Positions 44,067-54,542 of a stretch of 64,000 nucleotides of DNA are shown here, piece after piece. The stretch is from assembly GCA_946122785.1 (NCBI GenBank), contig CAMGYJ010000007.1, positions 1,752,909-1,816,908 on the forward strand, read 5' to 3'. The position numbers were made by a program, and so were the translations under genes. Positions within the stretch are counted from its first letter, which is position 1. Each line of letters opens with the position of its first letter. Source of the DNA: Linum tenue (Eukaryota; Streptophyta; Magnoliopsida; Malpighiales; Linaceae). The notes beneath the pieces were generated by a model that did no database searches, was not told where the DNA came from, and was given only the letters and a program-made list of their open reading frames with translations.

Positions 44067-44503
44067 TTGCTTTCACCCGTAGAAGAGGAAGCTAACGAGC
44101 AAGAACAGTTAGGCAAGGAAAGGTCATCATCTCCTACCCAAAAAAAAAGGAAAGGTCATCAGGACAGGTTGAGCTGTCTTCCAGAACCTACAGTCCATCA
44201 CATCCTTCCTTTTCTTGACACCAAATCCGCCGTTCAAACCTCTGTATTGTCACGATTTTAACCTCTGCATTGTCACGATTTTGGAGATGCGTCTGGAAAC
44301 ATGCCCCTGTTCTTGACTTCAATCAATGTGACTTCCAACGTTACTCGAGTTTCCGCAGACATGAAAGCAAGGTTTTGTCCCGCTGTTGTCCCCTGAATCT
44401 CCGCAAGCTGAGCTTCTTAGACCATGAGCTTAGGTCGGAGGGAAGAGGCGATTTTCAGACGTTCTTTGATAAACTGGCTGCAAACATTTTTTTTTATCAT
44501 TGA
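44067..44503 (+). pseudogene. F-box gene F, 5' fragment with 23-bp duplication
   Basis: Frame one: DRLSCLPEPTVHHILPFLDT, KSAVQTSVLSRF. Frame two: FWRCVWKHAPVLDFNQCDF, RRHESKVLSRC, NLRKLSFLDHEL. Between them ACCTCTGTATTGTCACGATT and ACCTCTGCATTGTCACGATT stand in tandem with a period of 23 bases; 23 is not a multiple of three, so the duplication breaks the frame. No ATG is present at the start, and similarity ends at about 44500 where RLP downstream sequence begins. It is a truncated copy at the F-box/RLP border. Confidence 0.82.
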
Positions 44504-45056
44504 GATTCCTGGTGAAAAGCAAAAGGCCAAGACTTGCCAAATAAGAAGAGATTAAAATCACAGGAAACAGAGGAGTTACTGACGGACACTTCCTTACTAG
44601 ATCAGGTGATTATCAGCCGCAACTTGAGAGACACTCCACGGCAGTCCACAGTTAATCTGCTGGCAACAGAACAGAAGCCATCCCAGAAGCGATAAAACTG
44701 GAGATTGGAAGAGACGAAAGAACAGTTTAAGAAACCAAAGCACAGTAATAAGAGCGAAGTATAACAGTTCTTAGTAAGGAATGGATGTAATGATCACACC
44801 GATCTTGTATTCAGAATAATCCCAATTTGAGATTCAAGTTTTGCACAACCAATTAGCATAGGCCATAAGAGGAACAGAGTCAAACCAATGGGGGAAAGTC
44901 AACTAGCAAGTCCAAACAGAACAATCAAGACAAAATTTCTACGGTTTACTGTTCCATCAGGATTTGAAACAACTTCATATAACTACTTTTTCTGTACATT
45001 CTGGGGACTGTGCACAAGTTCCTACCTAAGAAGGCCATTTCTGGGCATGAAAACTC
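44504..45056. other. 3' flank of RLP1, member of a repeated block
   Basis: GATTCCTGGTGAAAAGCAAA, GGAAACAGAGGAGTTACTGA and GTGATTATCAGCCGCAACTT recur in altered form at 49635-49750 and 53960-54040. The block ends with TTTCTGTACATTCTGGG and the RLP1 stop. Each RLP gene carries its own copy. Confidence 0.65.
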
Positions 45057-48000
45057 CTACTTCAGCAATCTCATTAACAAGATCAACAGTTTTTGACCAA
45101 TGTGATCTTCCAACCCAGAGCCTGGGTTTGACGACCGTTGGAGCAATACAAACAAGGCAACCACACCCCAGAAACCGCCCACGAAACCCAGAACAACGCT
45201 GCCAGAGAACCAATGCAATGCATACTCTTCATCATTTTCTTCTCCATAAATTAAACCAGGCACTCTGTTGTTGCTGCTGCAGTCCACCTTCAATGGAGGC
45301 CCACAAAGTTCTCGATTGCCGATGAAGCTCCATGAATCAAAGCTCTGCAGTTGAGTGCTTGAAGGAATTATCCCACCCAAGTTGTTGTGCGACAAGTTCA
45401 AGAAATTCAAGAATGTGAGGCTTCCCAGGCTTGAAGGAATTGATCCGGCCAGCTGGTTCATCGAGAGATCCAAGGATTCAAGAGAGAGCATTGCGGTTAG
45501 ATCCTCTGGTATTGCTCCAGATAATGCATTATGTGACAAGTTGAGATATTGAAGGGCTGCCAGGCTTGTGATCTGGTTGGGGATCTGTCCTGACAAGTTA
45601 TTCCAGGAAAGGTCCAAACTTCTGACATAGTTCAGTATGGTGCTGTAATTGAACAACTGGCCTTTCCTCGCCAGAATCTGAGTATCCGAAAACAATTTAC
45701 TCGCACCAGCAAAGAGGGAAATGAGACCCGAAGTATCATTGTTAGGAGTAGCCATGGCAGTGAGATTAGCAATACATTTTGGCAAGGTACCAGAAAGAGA
45801 GTTGTGAGAAAGATCTAAGATCTGTAACGATTGTAGGTTGCAAATCTCCTTAGGTATGCTGCCATGAAACTTATTCCTGCCCAAATTAAGAATGGACAAT
45901 CTAGAAAAGCTTTGTCCAATCCATTCTGGAATCTTCCCTTCCAATCCATTATAACCCAAGTCAACTGTGATTAACCTGGAGCAGTTCTGGACGGATGGTG
46001 GAATTTCACCAGACAACCTATTGTTCTGGAGGCGCAAGGACTTGAGGGAACTTAAATACCCGAGGGACCTAGGGATCTTGCCACTGAGCTTGTTTCTGTC
46101 CAGCCTTATACTGGACAAGCTCTGCCAAGTCTTCCAACAATCTGGTATTTCGCCAGTCAATCTATTACCGTACAGGCTCAGAAATTCTGTAGCCCTCTTC
46201 TCGCTGGGGTTGAAACACAAGAACTTGAACAAGTTTCCAGAAAGCAGATTGTTGGAAAGGTCCAGAAATGTCAAGTAGGATGAAATAGTAGGCAGTGGAC
46301 CTTCCAAGAAATTGGAGCTGAAATCAAACATTGATAAATTGTTTACAACAGCGATGACATGTGGAAGCCTTCCTGGGATTTGGTTGTGAGACAAATTCAT
46401 ATAGTAGAACTGAGACGACATGCTCCAGAACCAGTCAGGGATGGGTTCTGAAATTCCAGAGTTAGATAGATCAAGAGACTTGAGATGCTGCAAACTCTGC
46501 AACCAATGGGGGAATCCAGGTCCAACATAACAGGATTCTAGGTCTAATCTTTCGAGGAGCTTGGAAGGAACCCAATCTGGTTTAGCTTTCAACACCACCT
46601 TATTTCCAGAAACTATAAAGCAAGCCAGCCTTCTGAGATTGGCAAAATGAATTTCAGAGTAAATGACGCCCTGCAATTTGTTCTGAGAGATATCCAGGTA
46701 CTCCAGCTGTGCCAATGCTCCAAAACTTGTTGGAATTGTCCCACTAATCTTGTTCCTTGCAAGGTTTACATGGTATAAGGATGTCATTTCTCCAAATGAC
46801 ATTGGAAGTGAACCAGAAATGGAATTATTTCCGAGGCTGAGACGATTAAGACTCTTGAAAACTCCAATCCGATCAGTCAACTGACCAGACAGTTGGCAAC
46901 TAGACAACAACAATACCTGTAAAGTATCAGAAGCACATTCTGCAATGATTTCAAGCAACTCTGATACATTTTGATTCAGTATTACATTATGCAGAGAAAG
47001 TGACCTCAAATGGCAGAAGCTTTTGAATGACTCTGGAATTCCCCTCTCAAATTCAAGGCGACGATTGATTGACAGGTCAAGGTAAACAAGAGAAGACAAG
47101 TTTCCAATCCCAGCAGTTGAGACTTTACCATCCAACTGATTACCATATAGATTGAGTGTCTCAAGATGACTTAATCTATATAACCAGTTTGGTATTGAAT
47201 GACTGAACCGATTCGAGGGCAAGGAAAGTGTCCTCAGTGAAGTAAGGTTTTGAAGTTGGTCAGGAATTGGACCATCAAAAGCGTTGACTCCTAGATTCAA
47301 GTAAGTAAGGCTCCGAAGATGAAAAACCCAACTAGGAACTGAAGTTTGAGCAAATTGATTGTAATGCAAACTAAGAACAGACAACGAAGACATGTTCAAA
47401 TTCTTGAGGGGCGGGATATAACGGATACGACATCTTGATAGATACAATGCTGAAAGACTTGGGAGTTTGTTTATCATGTTCAACCAGTCAGAAGCATTGC
47501 TAAGATCGATATCACTCAAATCAAGGTATCTTAGTGAAGACATACCAGAAAGCCACCTCAAACTATCACCATATAGCACATAGCCTCTAGCAGCCTGCAG
47601 ACCAAGTTGTTGCAGATTTGTGAGGTTTCCCAGTTGATGGGGAATGACTCCGCCAAATCCAGCTCCATCAAGGTAAAGATGGTTTAAACTACTCATAGAG
47701 CCAAGAAAACTTGGAATAGGAATCCCTTGAAAATGATTGTTTGACAGGTCCAAATAACTTAGATACTTCAACTGAAGCAATTGAGAATTTAGCTTACCAC
47801 TAAACACAGAACCGTCCCAGGAAGACTCCCATCCGAGATGGAGCTCAGTGACATGGCTAGTAACATTATCACAGACAACACCAGACCACAAACAACAATC
47901 CCTTTGGACAACCCAAGATGACAGAGAGCTTGAAGGGTCTTCAAGATCAGCCTTGAACTTCAATAGGGCGTCTCTTTCATCTTGACCACAGCCTTCACTA

Positions 48001-48077
48001 GAAGTCACATGGCCAAAGCACAAGCAGCCCAAGCAGAGAAGAAGAGCTGCAACAGCAGTCATTGAGTTAAAGGTCAT
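45057..48077 (-). CDS. receptor-like protein RLP1 (Cf/EIX type)
   Basis: Single exon. The first ATG, at 48077, gives 1006 residues; the ATG five codons later at 48062 is the one conserved in its paralogues. The extension further upstream starts at TTG only. Signal peptide about 7-23 (AVAALLLCLGCLCFG). LRRNT cap EGCGQDERDALLKFKADL … W-x5-CC-x-WSGVVC. About 28 extracellular plant-type LRRs (LxxLxLxxNxLSGxIP) follow, interrupted by an island around KGQLFNYSTILNYVRSLDL. The C-terminal cap is GNRELCGPPL, then an acidic GEENDEE segment, one membrane helix (about 956-980, with GFVGG, a GxxxG motif) and a 26-residue tail (GQKLLILLMRLLK) without kinase. RLPs of this class sense apoplastic ligands and use SOBIR1/BAK1-type kinases; ligand unknown. 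Intact. Confidence 0.93.
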   Translation of the reverse strand: MTFNSMTAVAALLLCLGCLCFGHVTSSEGCGQDERDALLKFKADLEDPSSSLSSWVVQRDCCLWSGVVCDNVTSHVTELHLGWESSWDGSVFSGKLNSQLLQLKYLSYLDLSNNHFQGIPIPSFLGSMSSLNHLYLDGAGFGGVIPHQLGNLTNLQQLGLQAARGYVLYGDSLRWLSGMSSLRYLDLSDIDLSNASDWLNMINKLPSLSALYLSRCRIRYIPPLKNLNMSSLSVLSLHYNQFAQTSVPSWVFHLRSLTYLNLGVNAFDGPIPDQLQNLTSLRTLSLPSNRFSHSIPNWLYRLSHLETLNLYGNQLDGKVSTAGIGNLSSLVYLDLSINRRLEFERGIPESFKSFCHLRSLSLHNVILNQNVSELLEIIAECASDTLQVLLLSSCQLSGQLTDRIGVFKSLNRLSLGNNSISGSLPMSFGEMTSLYHVNLARNKISGTIPTSFGALAQLEYLDISQNKLQGVIYSEIHFANLRRLACFIVSGNKVVLKAKPDWVPSKLLERLDLESCYVGPGFPHWLQSLQHLKSLDLSNSGISEPIPDWFWSMSSQFYYMNLSHNQIPGRLPHVIAVVNNLSMFDFSSNFLEGPLPTISSYLTFLDLSNNLLSGNLFKFLCFNPSEKRATEFLSLYGNRLTGEIPDCWKTWQSLSSIRLDRNKLSGKIPRSLGYLSSLKSLRLQNNRLSGEIPPSVQNCSRLITVDLGYNGLEGKIPEWIGQSFSRLSILNLGRNKFHGSIPKEICNLQSLQILDLSHNSLSGTLPKCIANLTAMATPNNDTSGLISLFAGASKLFSDTQILARKGQLFNYSTILNYVRSLDLSWNNLSGQIPNQITSLAALQYLNLSHNALSGAIPEDLTAMLSLESLDLSMNQLAGSIPSSLGSLTFLNFLNLSHNNLGGIIPSSTQLQSFDSWSFIGNRELCGPPLKVDCSSNNRVPGLIYGEENDEEYALHWFSGSVVLGFVGGFWGVVALFVLLQRSSNPGSGLEDHIGQKLLILLMRLLK

Positions 48078-48095
48078 TAGTAGCGAAGGGCTCAA

Positions 48096-49083
48096 ACCTC
48101 ACGGCAAATATACCATATACAAGCATTGCTAGTAAGAGGACACAATGTATCATAGTATCATACCCCTTTTCAGGCTACTTCCTCCTTTGCTTGCGACTAT
48201 TCAATGAAGAATTCTTCTGAGTTCCCAATAGAATCAGTCTAATTCTTGCCTTTAGCTGGGAGAAAAAGTATCAACTGCTGGCCACCGTCCCTTAATCATA
48301 AGATAAAACTGTCATTTTGTCTGCTTAAGTTCGGCTATTGCATAATAAAGCCGCAGGTATGAGATCATGAGACTGGAGCTTACCTTATCAATATATGAGT
48401 CCAAACAGAATGAGTCAAATTCTTGTTTTTTAGCTATGGGAAAAGGCATCTCAGCTGCTGCCCACCATTTCTTAGATGCTACTATGCACTATATGCCTCT
48501 TTTCCTGGACAAATGACAATTTGCAGCCTTCGCCAGCTCTTCCGGAAATCGATAGAAAAACCTGTCCATTCGTGAAACTCTGAGACTGGGTTTAGTCCGC
48601 AGTCCGGAGATCGAATTCCACGATCAGCCGGATCAGCAGCACCGGCAGCAGCAAGAAGCAGACACAAGGGATCGCCAGTGGCAAAAAAACAGCTGAATCG
48701 GGCGAGCCAAGAGGGATGGGTCAGCGGCGGCGGCGGCGGCGGCGGCGGCTTTAGAACCGCCGGCCGCCGCTGACATCGTAGGGAGAGGGACAGGGCGATC
48801 GTTGGAAAGGGTTTGGGCCATGGGGAAAGAGAACGATGAAGGATCCAATTTTACTGGAGGTGTTGTCTTTCCATTCCTATTTTTGGGCCTTCATTGGGAC
48901 CATTTTTTGTGGATCCACTTTTTACTGGAGGCGGCCACAATGGTGATGGGCTTATTTCAAAATGGGCCCACTTTGTGGAATAGGCCTGGCTTTATTCGAG
49001 ATGAGCCCACCAGTAGAATGATCCCCTATTGTTTTATAACTTTCCTATTGTACCAAACAAAAAAAAAACTGCAGAGAAATGAG
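48096..49083. other. RLP1 leader region with a poly-Ala open frame
   Basis: The 48190-48320 part carries the leader block shared by all RLP genes here (AGTTCCCAATAGAATCAGTC, TTAGCTGGGAGAAAAAGTAT, CTGTCATTTTGTCTG). On the - strand an ATG at 48821 opens a 63-residue frame ending at 48633 (MAQTLSNDRPVPLPTMSAAA and a nine-Ala run from a GGC microsatellite). It could be an upstream exon or the start of an unrecognised gene, but no continuation was found. From 48850 to 49075 nothing was seen. Confidence 0.35.
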
Positions 49084-49558
49084 TAGGGATGGCAATTTCG
49101 ACCTGGCCCGATTTACCCGACCTGTTTGACCTGTTTTGGGGCGGGTCAAACCCGCTCCGTAGGCGAGGCGGGGCGGGCATGGGTACCTCTCATCGACCCG
49201 ACCTGCCCTGACCCGCCCCATTCTGGACCCATTCTTGCCTAAATTACATTAATCTTAGTCAATTTACTTAAGATTTTCCTCTTATTAGATTATATTTTAG
49301 CTATAATAAAGTTGTAAATAAGTGAAAATCTCAATTTCTTCAGTAATTTAACTACATTTTATCATATTATGGTTTCTTTCTTGGTCTTTCAATGAAAAGA
49401 ATGAATATTTCTAATGTTTTTCACATAAATTACACACCCAGTGGGTCGACCTGTCCCGACCCGCGCCCCGTGATAAATTACCCGACCTGGACCCGACCTG
49501 CCAAGGGGCGGGTATGGGTATCGAGATACCCGCCCCGGACCTGCCCCATTGCCATTCC
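49084..49558. mobile_element. non-autonomous hAT-type element (475 bp) with recoverable empty site
   Basis: The left end is TAGGGATGGCAATTTCGACC; the right end, reversed, is GGAATGGCAATGGGGCAGG. AAATGAG flanks both sides (49077-49083, 49559-49565). The paralogous block downstream of RLP3 (53911-53931) reads GCAGAGAAATGAGAACATAG with a single AAATGAG, which is the unoccupied site. The interior is CCCGACC/GGGCGGG-rich at both ends with an AT-rich centre and no transposase. Confidence 0.85.
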
Positions 49559-49994
49559 AAATGAGAACATATATAGCACATCTGGTTTCAGACATTTTTT
49601 GATGACTTATGGCTACAGATATTTCCATCATTGAAATTCCTGGTAAAAAGTAAGAAGAGAAATGGCAAAGGAATCAGAGGAGTTTGATGGAAACTCTATT
49701 ACCATATCAGGAAATTATCAGCCAAAACTTGAGAAGCTATCACAGAAGCGATAAAAGTGGACTGTTGAGAGATTAAAACCAAAGAAAAAGTCAATGACAA
49801 GTGCAGAGTGGACAATGAAGCTTGAATTTGTACAAAGGAGGTTTACTGTTCTATCAGGATTTGAGACAACCTCAGATGTTTAAGATGTTACTAAATCAAG
49901 GAAAGTAGAACCTGATATAACTACTGTTTCTGTAAATTACTTCAGCAATCTCGTCAACAAGACCAGCAGTTTTTGACCCATGTGATCCTTCAAC
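49559..49994. other. 3' flank of RLP2
   Basis: Copy of the RLP 3' block (TTGAAATTCCTGGTAAAAAG, AAATTATCAGCCAAAACTTG, CAGAAGCGATAAAAGTGG). It includes the original reading of the lost RLP2 tail, now behind a stop. Confidence 0.6.
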
Positions 49995-52964
49995 TCAGAT
50001 TCTGGGGTTTGTGACCGTTGGACCGACGAATGCTAAAGTGACGATCACACCCCAGAAACCGGCCACAAAACCGAAAACTACACTGCCAGAGAACCAATGC
50101 AAAGCATGTTCTTCATCGTTTTCTTCTCCATCCATTAAACCAGGCGCTCTGCTGTCATTGCTGCAGTCCGCCGCATTCAATGGAGGCCCACAAAGTTCTT
50201 GGTTGCCAATGAAGCTCCATGAATCAAAGCTCTGCAGTTGAGTGCTTGAAGGAATTTTACCAACCAAGTTGTTGTACGACAAGTTCAAGCAATTCAAGAA
50301 TGTGAGGCTTCCCAGGGTTGAAGGGATTGACCCGGACAGTTGGTTCGTCGAGAGATCCATGGATTCAAGAGAGAGCATTGCGGTTAGATCCTCCGGAATT
50401 GCACCAGAGAATGAATTATGTGACAAGTTGAGATATTGAATGGCTACCAGGCTTGTGATCTGGTTTGGGATCCGTCCTGACAAGTTATTACTAGAAAGGT
50501 CCAGACTTCTGACATAGTTCAGTATGGTGCTGTAATCCAACAACTGCCCATTCCTCGTCAGAATCAGACTATCTGAAAACGATTTCCACGCACCAGCAAA
50601 GGGCGAAATGAGGCCTGAAGTATCATTGTTTGGAGTAGCCATGGCGCTGAGATTAGCAATGCATTTTGGCAAGATACCGGAGAGAGAGTTGTGAGAAAGA
50701 TCCAAGATCTGTAAAGATTGCAGGTTACAGATCTCCTTAGGTATGCTGCCATGGAACTTATTCCCGGGTAAACTAAGAATGGACAATCTCGAAAGGCGTT
50801 GTCCCATCCATTCCGGAATCTTCCCTTCAAATCCATTATGACCCAAGTCAACTGTGACTAACCTGGAGCAATTCTGGAGAGACGGTGGAATTTCACCAGA
50901 CAACCTATTGTTCTGAAGGCGCAAAGACCTGAGGGAACTTAAATATCCCAGGGATCTTGGGATCTTGCCACTGAGCTTGTTCCTGTCCAGTCTCATGATT
51001 GACAAGCTCTGCCAAGTCTTCCAACAATCTGGTATTTCGCCAGTCAATCTATTACCAAACAGGTTCAGAAATTCTGTAGCCCTCATTTCACTGGGGTTGA
51101 AACAAAAGAACTTGAACAAGTTTCCAGAAAGCAGATTGCTGGAAAGGTCTAGAAATGTCAAGTTGGATGAGATAGTAGGCAGTGCACCTTCCAAGCAATT
51201 GAAGCTGAAATCAAACAATGAATAAGTGCTCACAACAGGGATGACATGTGAAAGCCTTCCCGGGATTTGGTTGTGAGAGAAATTAAGATAGTAGAACTGA
51301 GAGGACATGCTCCAGAACCAGTCAGGAATGGGTTCTGAAATTCCAGAGTTAGATAGATCAAGAGACTTGAGATGCTGCAAACTCCGCAACCAATGGGGGA
51401 ATACAGGTCCAACATAGCAAGATTCTAGGTCTAATTCATCAAGTAGCTTGGAAGGAACCCAATCTGGTTTAGCTTTCAAAACCATCTGATTTCCAGATGC
51501 ATAAAAGCAAGCCAAATTTCTGAGATTGGCAAAATGAATTTCAGGGTAAATGACGCCATGCAATGAGTTCTGAGAGATATCCACATAATTCAGCTGTGCC
51601 AATGCCCCAAAACTTGTTGGAATTGTCCCACTGATCTTGTTTCTTGCAAGGTTTAAATAGTATAAGGATGTCATTTCTCCAAATGACATTGGAAGTGAAC
51701 CAGAAATGGAATTCTTTCTAAGGTCGAGACGACTAAGTCTCTTGAAATCTCCAATCCGGTCAGTCAACTGACCACACAGTTGGGAATTAAACAACAACAA
51801 TGCCTGCAAAGTATCAGAAGCACATTCTCCAAGGATTTCAAGCAACTCTGATACATTTTGATTCAGTATTACATTATTCAGAGAAAGTGACCTCAAATGG
51901 CAGAAGCTTTTGAACGACTCCGGAATTCCCCTCTCAAATTCGAGGCCATAATTGTCTGATATGTCAAGGTAAACAAGAGAAGACAAGTTTCCAATGCCAG
52001 CAGTTGAGACTTTACCATCCAACTTATTACCGCATAGATAAAGCGCCTCAAGATGACTTAATCTATATAACCAGTCTGGTATTGGATGATTGAATCGATT
52101 GCCGGACAAGGAAAGGGTCCTCAGTGAAGTCAGGTTTTGAAGCTGGTCAGGAATCGGACCATCAAAAGTGTTCACTCCTAGATCCAAGTAAGTAAGACTC
52201 CGAAGATGAAAAACCCAACTAGGAACTGAAGTTTGAGCAAATTGATTGTGATACAAACTAAGACCAGATAACAAAGACATGTTCAAATTCTTGAGGGGTG
52301 GGATATAACGGATACGACAGTTTGATAGATACAATTCCGAAAGAGTTGGGAGTGTGTTTATCATGCTCAACCAGTCAGAAGCATTGCTGAGATCGACATC
52401 ACTCAAATCAAGGTATCTTAGTGAAGACAGACCAGAAAGCCACCGCAAACTATCAGCATATAGCACATAATCTCTAGCAGCCTGCAGGCCAAGTTGCTTC
52501 AGATTTGTGAGGTTTCCAAGTTGATGAGGAATGACTCCGCCAAATCCAGATCCATCAAGATAAAGATGCTTTAAACTACTCATAGAGCCAAGGAAACTTG
52601 GAATAGGAATCCCTTTAAAATGATTGTTGGACAGGTCCAAATAACTGAGATACTTCAACTGAAGCAATTGAGAATTTAGCTTACCACTAAACACAGAACC
52701 GTCCCAGGAAGACGACCACCCGAGATGGAGCTCAGTGACATGGCCAGTAAAATTATCACAGACAACACCTGACCATATACAGCAATCCCTTTGGACAACC
52801 CAAGATGACAGAGAGCTTGAAGGGTCTTCAAGATCAGCCTTGAACTTCAAAAGGGCTTCTCTTTCATCTTGATCACAGCCTTCACTAGAAGTCGCACGGC
52901 CAAAGCACACGCAGCCCAAGCAAATAAGAAGAGCTGCAACAGCAGTCATCCTGTTAAAGATCAT
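49995..52964 (-). CDS. receptor-like protein RLP2 with frameshifted cytoplasmic tail
   Basis: Single exon. The first ATG, at 52964, gives 989 residues (52949 is the conserved alternative). Same build as RLP1: signal peptide (AVAALLICLGCVCFG), LRRNT with SSWVVQRDCCIWSGVVC, about 28 LRRs, island (LTRNGQLLDYSTILNYVRSL), cap GNQELCGPPL, acidic GEENDEEH, membrane helix with GFVAG. After TLAFV the frame shifts: it reads GPTVTNPRI and stops, while the next frame still encodes SQTPESELKDHMGQKLLVLL, the tail of its paralogues. The cause looks like a small insertion (GGTC) near 50022-50030. Loss of the basic tail leaves a stub of about nine residues. The receptor may still fold and reach the membrane, since RLP tails have no catalytic role. 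Confidence 0.9.
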   Translation of the reverse strand: MIFNRMTAVAALLICLGCVCFGRATSSEGCDQDEREALLKFKADLEDPSSSLSSWVVQRDCCIWSGVVCDNFTGHVTELHLGWSSSWDGSVFSGKLNSQLLQLKYLSYLDLSNNHFKGIPIPSFLGSMSSLKHLYLDGSGFGGVIPHQLGNLTNLKQLGLQAARDYVLYADSLRWLSGLSSLRYLDLSDVDLSNASDWLSMINTLPTLSELYLSNCRIRYIPPLKNLNMSLLSGLSLYHNQFAQTSVPSWVFHLRSLTYLDLGVNTFDGPIPDQLQNLTSLRTLSLSGNRFNHPIPDWLYRLSHLEALYLCGNKLDGKVSTAGIGNLSSLVYLDISDNYGLEFERGIPESFKSFCHLRSLSLNNVILNQNVSELLEILGECASDTLQALLLFNSQLCGQLTDRIGDFKRLSRLDLRKNSISGSLPMSFGEMTSLYYLNLARNKISGTIPTSFGALAQLNYVDISQNSLHGVIYPEIHFANLRNLACFYASGNQMVLKAKPDWVPSKLLDELDLESCYVGPVFPHWLRSLQHLKSLDLSNSGISEPIPDWFWSMSSQFYYLNFSHNQIPGRLSHVIPVVSTYSLFDFSFNCLEGALPTISSNLTFLDLSSNLLSGNLFKFFCFNPSEMRATEFLNLFGNRLTGEIPDCWKTWQSLSIMRLDRNKLSGKIPRSLGYLSSLRSLRLQNNRLSGEIPPSLQNCSRLVTVDLGHNGFEGKIPEWMGQRLSRLSILSLPGNKFHGSIPKEICNLQSLQILDLSHNSLSGILPKCIANLSAMATPNNDTSGLISPFAGAWKSFSDSLILTRNGQLLDYSTILNYVRSLDLSSNNLSGRIPNQITSLVAIQYLNLSHNSFSGAIPEDLTAMLSLESMDLSTNQLSGSIPSTLGSLTFLNCLNLSYNNLVGKIPSSTQLQSFDSWSFIGNQELCGPPLNAADCSNDSRAPGLMDGEENDEEHALHWFSGSVVFGFVAGFWGVIVTLAFVGPTVTNPRI

Positions 52965-52982
52965 TAGTAGCGAAGGGCTCAA

Positions 52983-54542
52983 CTTTAGAGCAAATATACC
53001 ATATACAAGCGTTGTCTTACCCCTTTTCAGGCTACATCTTTCCTGCTTTGCTGGGACTCTTCAGTGAAGAATTCTTCTGAGTTCCCACTTGAATTCAGCC
53101 AAATTCTTGCTTTCTTAACCCTTTGCAGGCTACATCTTTCCTGCTTTGTTGGGACTCTTCAACGAAGAATTCTTCTGAGTTCCCAATAGAATTCAGCCAA
53201 ATTCTTGATTTTAGCCAAGAGAAAAAACATCAGCTGCTGGCCACCATTCCTTAAACATAAGATAGAATTGTCATTTTGTCTGAATCATAGTGAACCGAAG
53301 AAGCTGGAGAATCTGAATCATAGTCTACAGTGTACTGTCTATATAGTATGAAGAGGTTTGAAGATGCATCACAGCAGATCTCATAAGCTTGTTTTTGTGT
53401 TAGAGTTGTATTACTGCAACATCAGGCCTGATTTCAACCAGTCCTGGGAACTTAATTTGCAGCTTGACTTTGTCTTGTACTTTAATTCCCCCCTTATAAT
53501 AATTGATGTCATCCCTATATAAAGAAAGAAAGTTCGGCTGGTGGCGTCAATTTCAGCCTTTGGTGGCATCGCTTCCTGCGCTTTGGGCGCTCCCAATTCG
53601 AGATTTTTCAATGTGGATGATATTAAAAGTTAAAATTTCATAACCAGATGATTTTTGGTTTACTCAATCAGATGACATATCATAACTACCCCTGGATGGC
53701 TTCTTGAATGTTATTTTGACACTAGTGTGTGCCGATTTTCTTGCTCTTTAGGGCTGATTGTTCATGACGTTGATGCTCAGTTAATCGGCAATTATCCAGG
53801 ACGATCATCAAGGGTAACTCTGAGGTTGACATCCGACAGTTCCAAAAGGGCATTCATACTCGATAACAATTAGAAGATATGTATCCCTCCCTGGCTAAGT
53901 TCGAACTCTAGCTGCAGAGAAATGAGAACATAGCACCAGCATACCATAATAAGAGAAAAATCAAAGGAAACAGAGGAATTAATAATGGAATCTTACCAGT
54001 GCAGGCGATTATCAGCCACAACTAGAGAGGCCCCTCCAAGGCAGTACCCAGTTTAGTCTGCTTTCAACACAACAGAAACCATCCCAAAAGCGATAAAGTC
54101 GAAATTGAACGAGAAGGAAAAAAAAGTCGAGAGATAAAACCAAATGAGTGTAGTAAATAATTATATCAGGATCAGTGATTCTCAGCAAGGAATGGATGTA
54201 ATGATCCCCATCATGAATTCAGAATAAACCCATTTGAGATACAATTTTTGCAGAACCAACTCGCATGGAGAAAGAGAGTCAAAACCAATGGAAAAAAGAA
54301 GTATAACAGTGTCACAATTGGAAAAGTCAACAACAAGTGCAAACTGAACATTCAAGCTTGAATTTCTACAGTGCAACAAAGAGGATTACTGTTTCATCAG
54401 GATCGAAACAGCCGCTGATGTTTAAGCTGTTACTAAACCATGGAAAGTAGAACCTGATATAAATACTCTTTTTCTGTACATTCTAGGCACTGTGTGCACA
54501 AGTTCCTCCCTAGGAATGCCCTTTCTGGGCATGACAACGCTC
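52983..54542. other. RLP2 leader with 98-bp duplication, then 3' flank of RLP3
   Basis: Two tandem copies of about 98 bp (from about 53022 and 53120) contain CAGGCTACATCTTTCCTGCT and GAATTCTTCTGAGTTCCCA. The second leads into the shared leader block (53170-53280). From about 53640 to 53900 no feature was seen. From 53911 on it is the RLP3 3' block, including the empty site of the hAT-type insertion. Confidence 0.6.
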
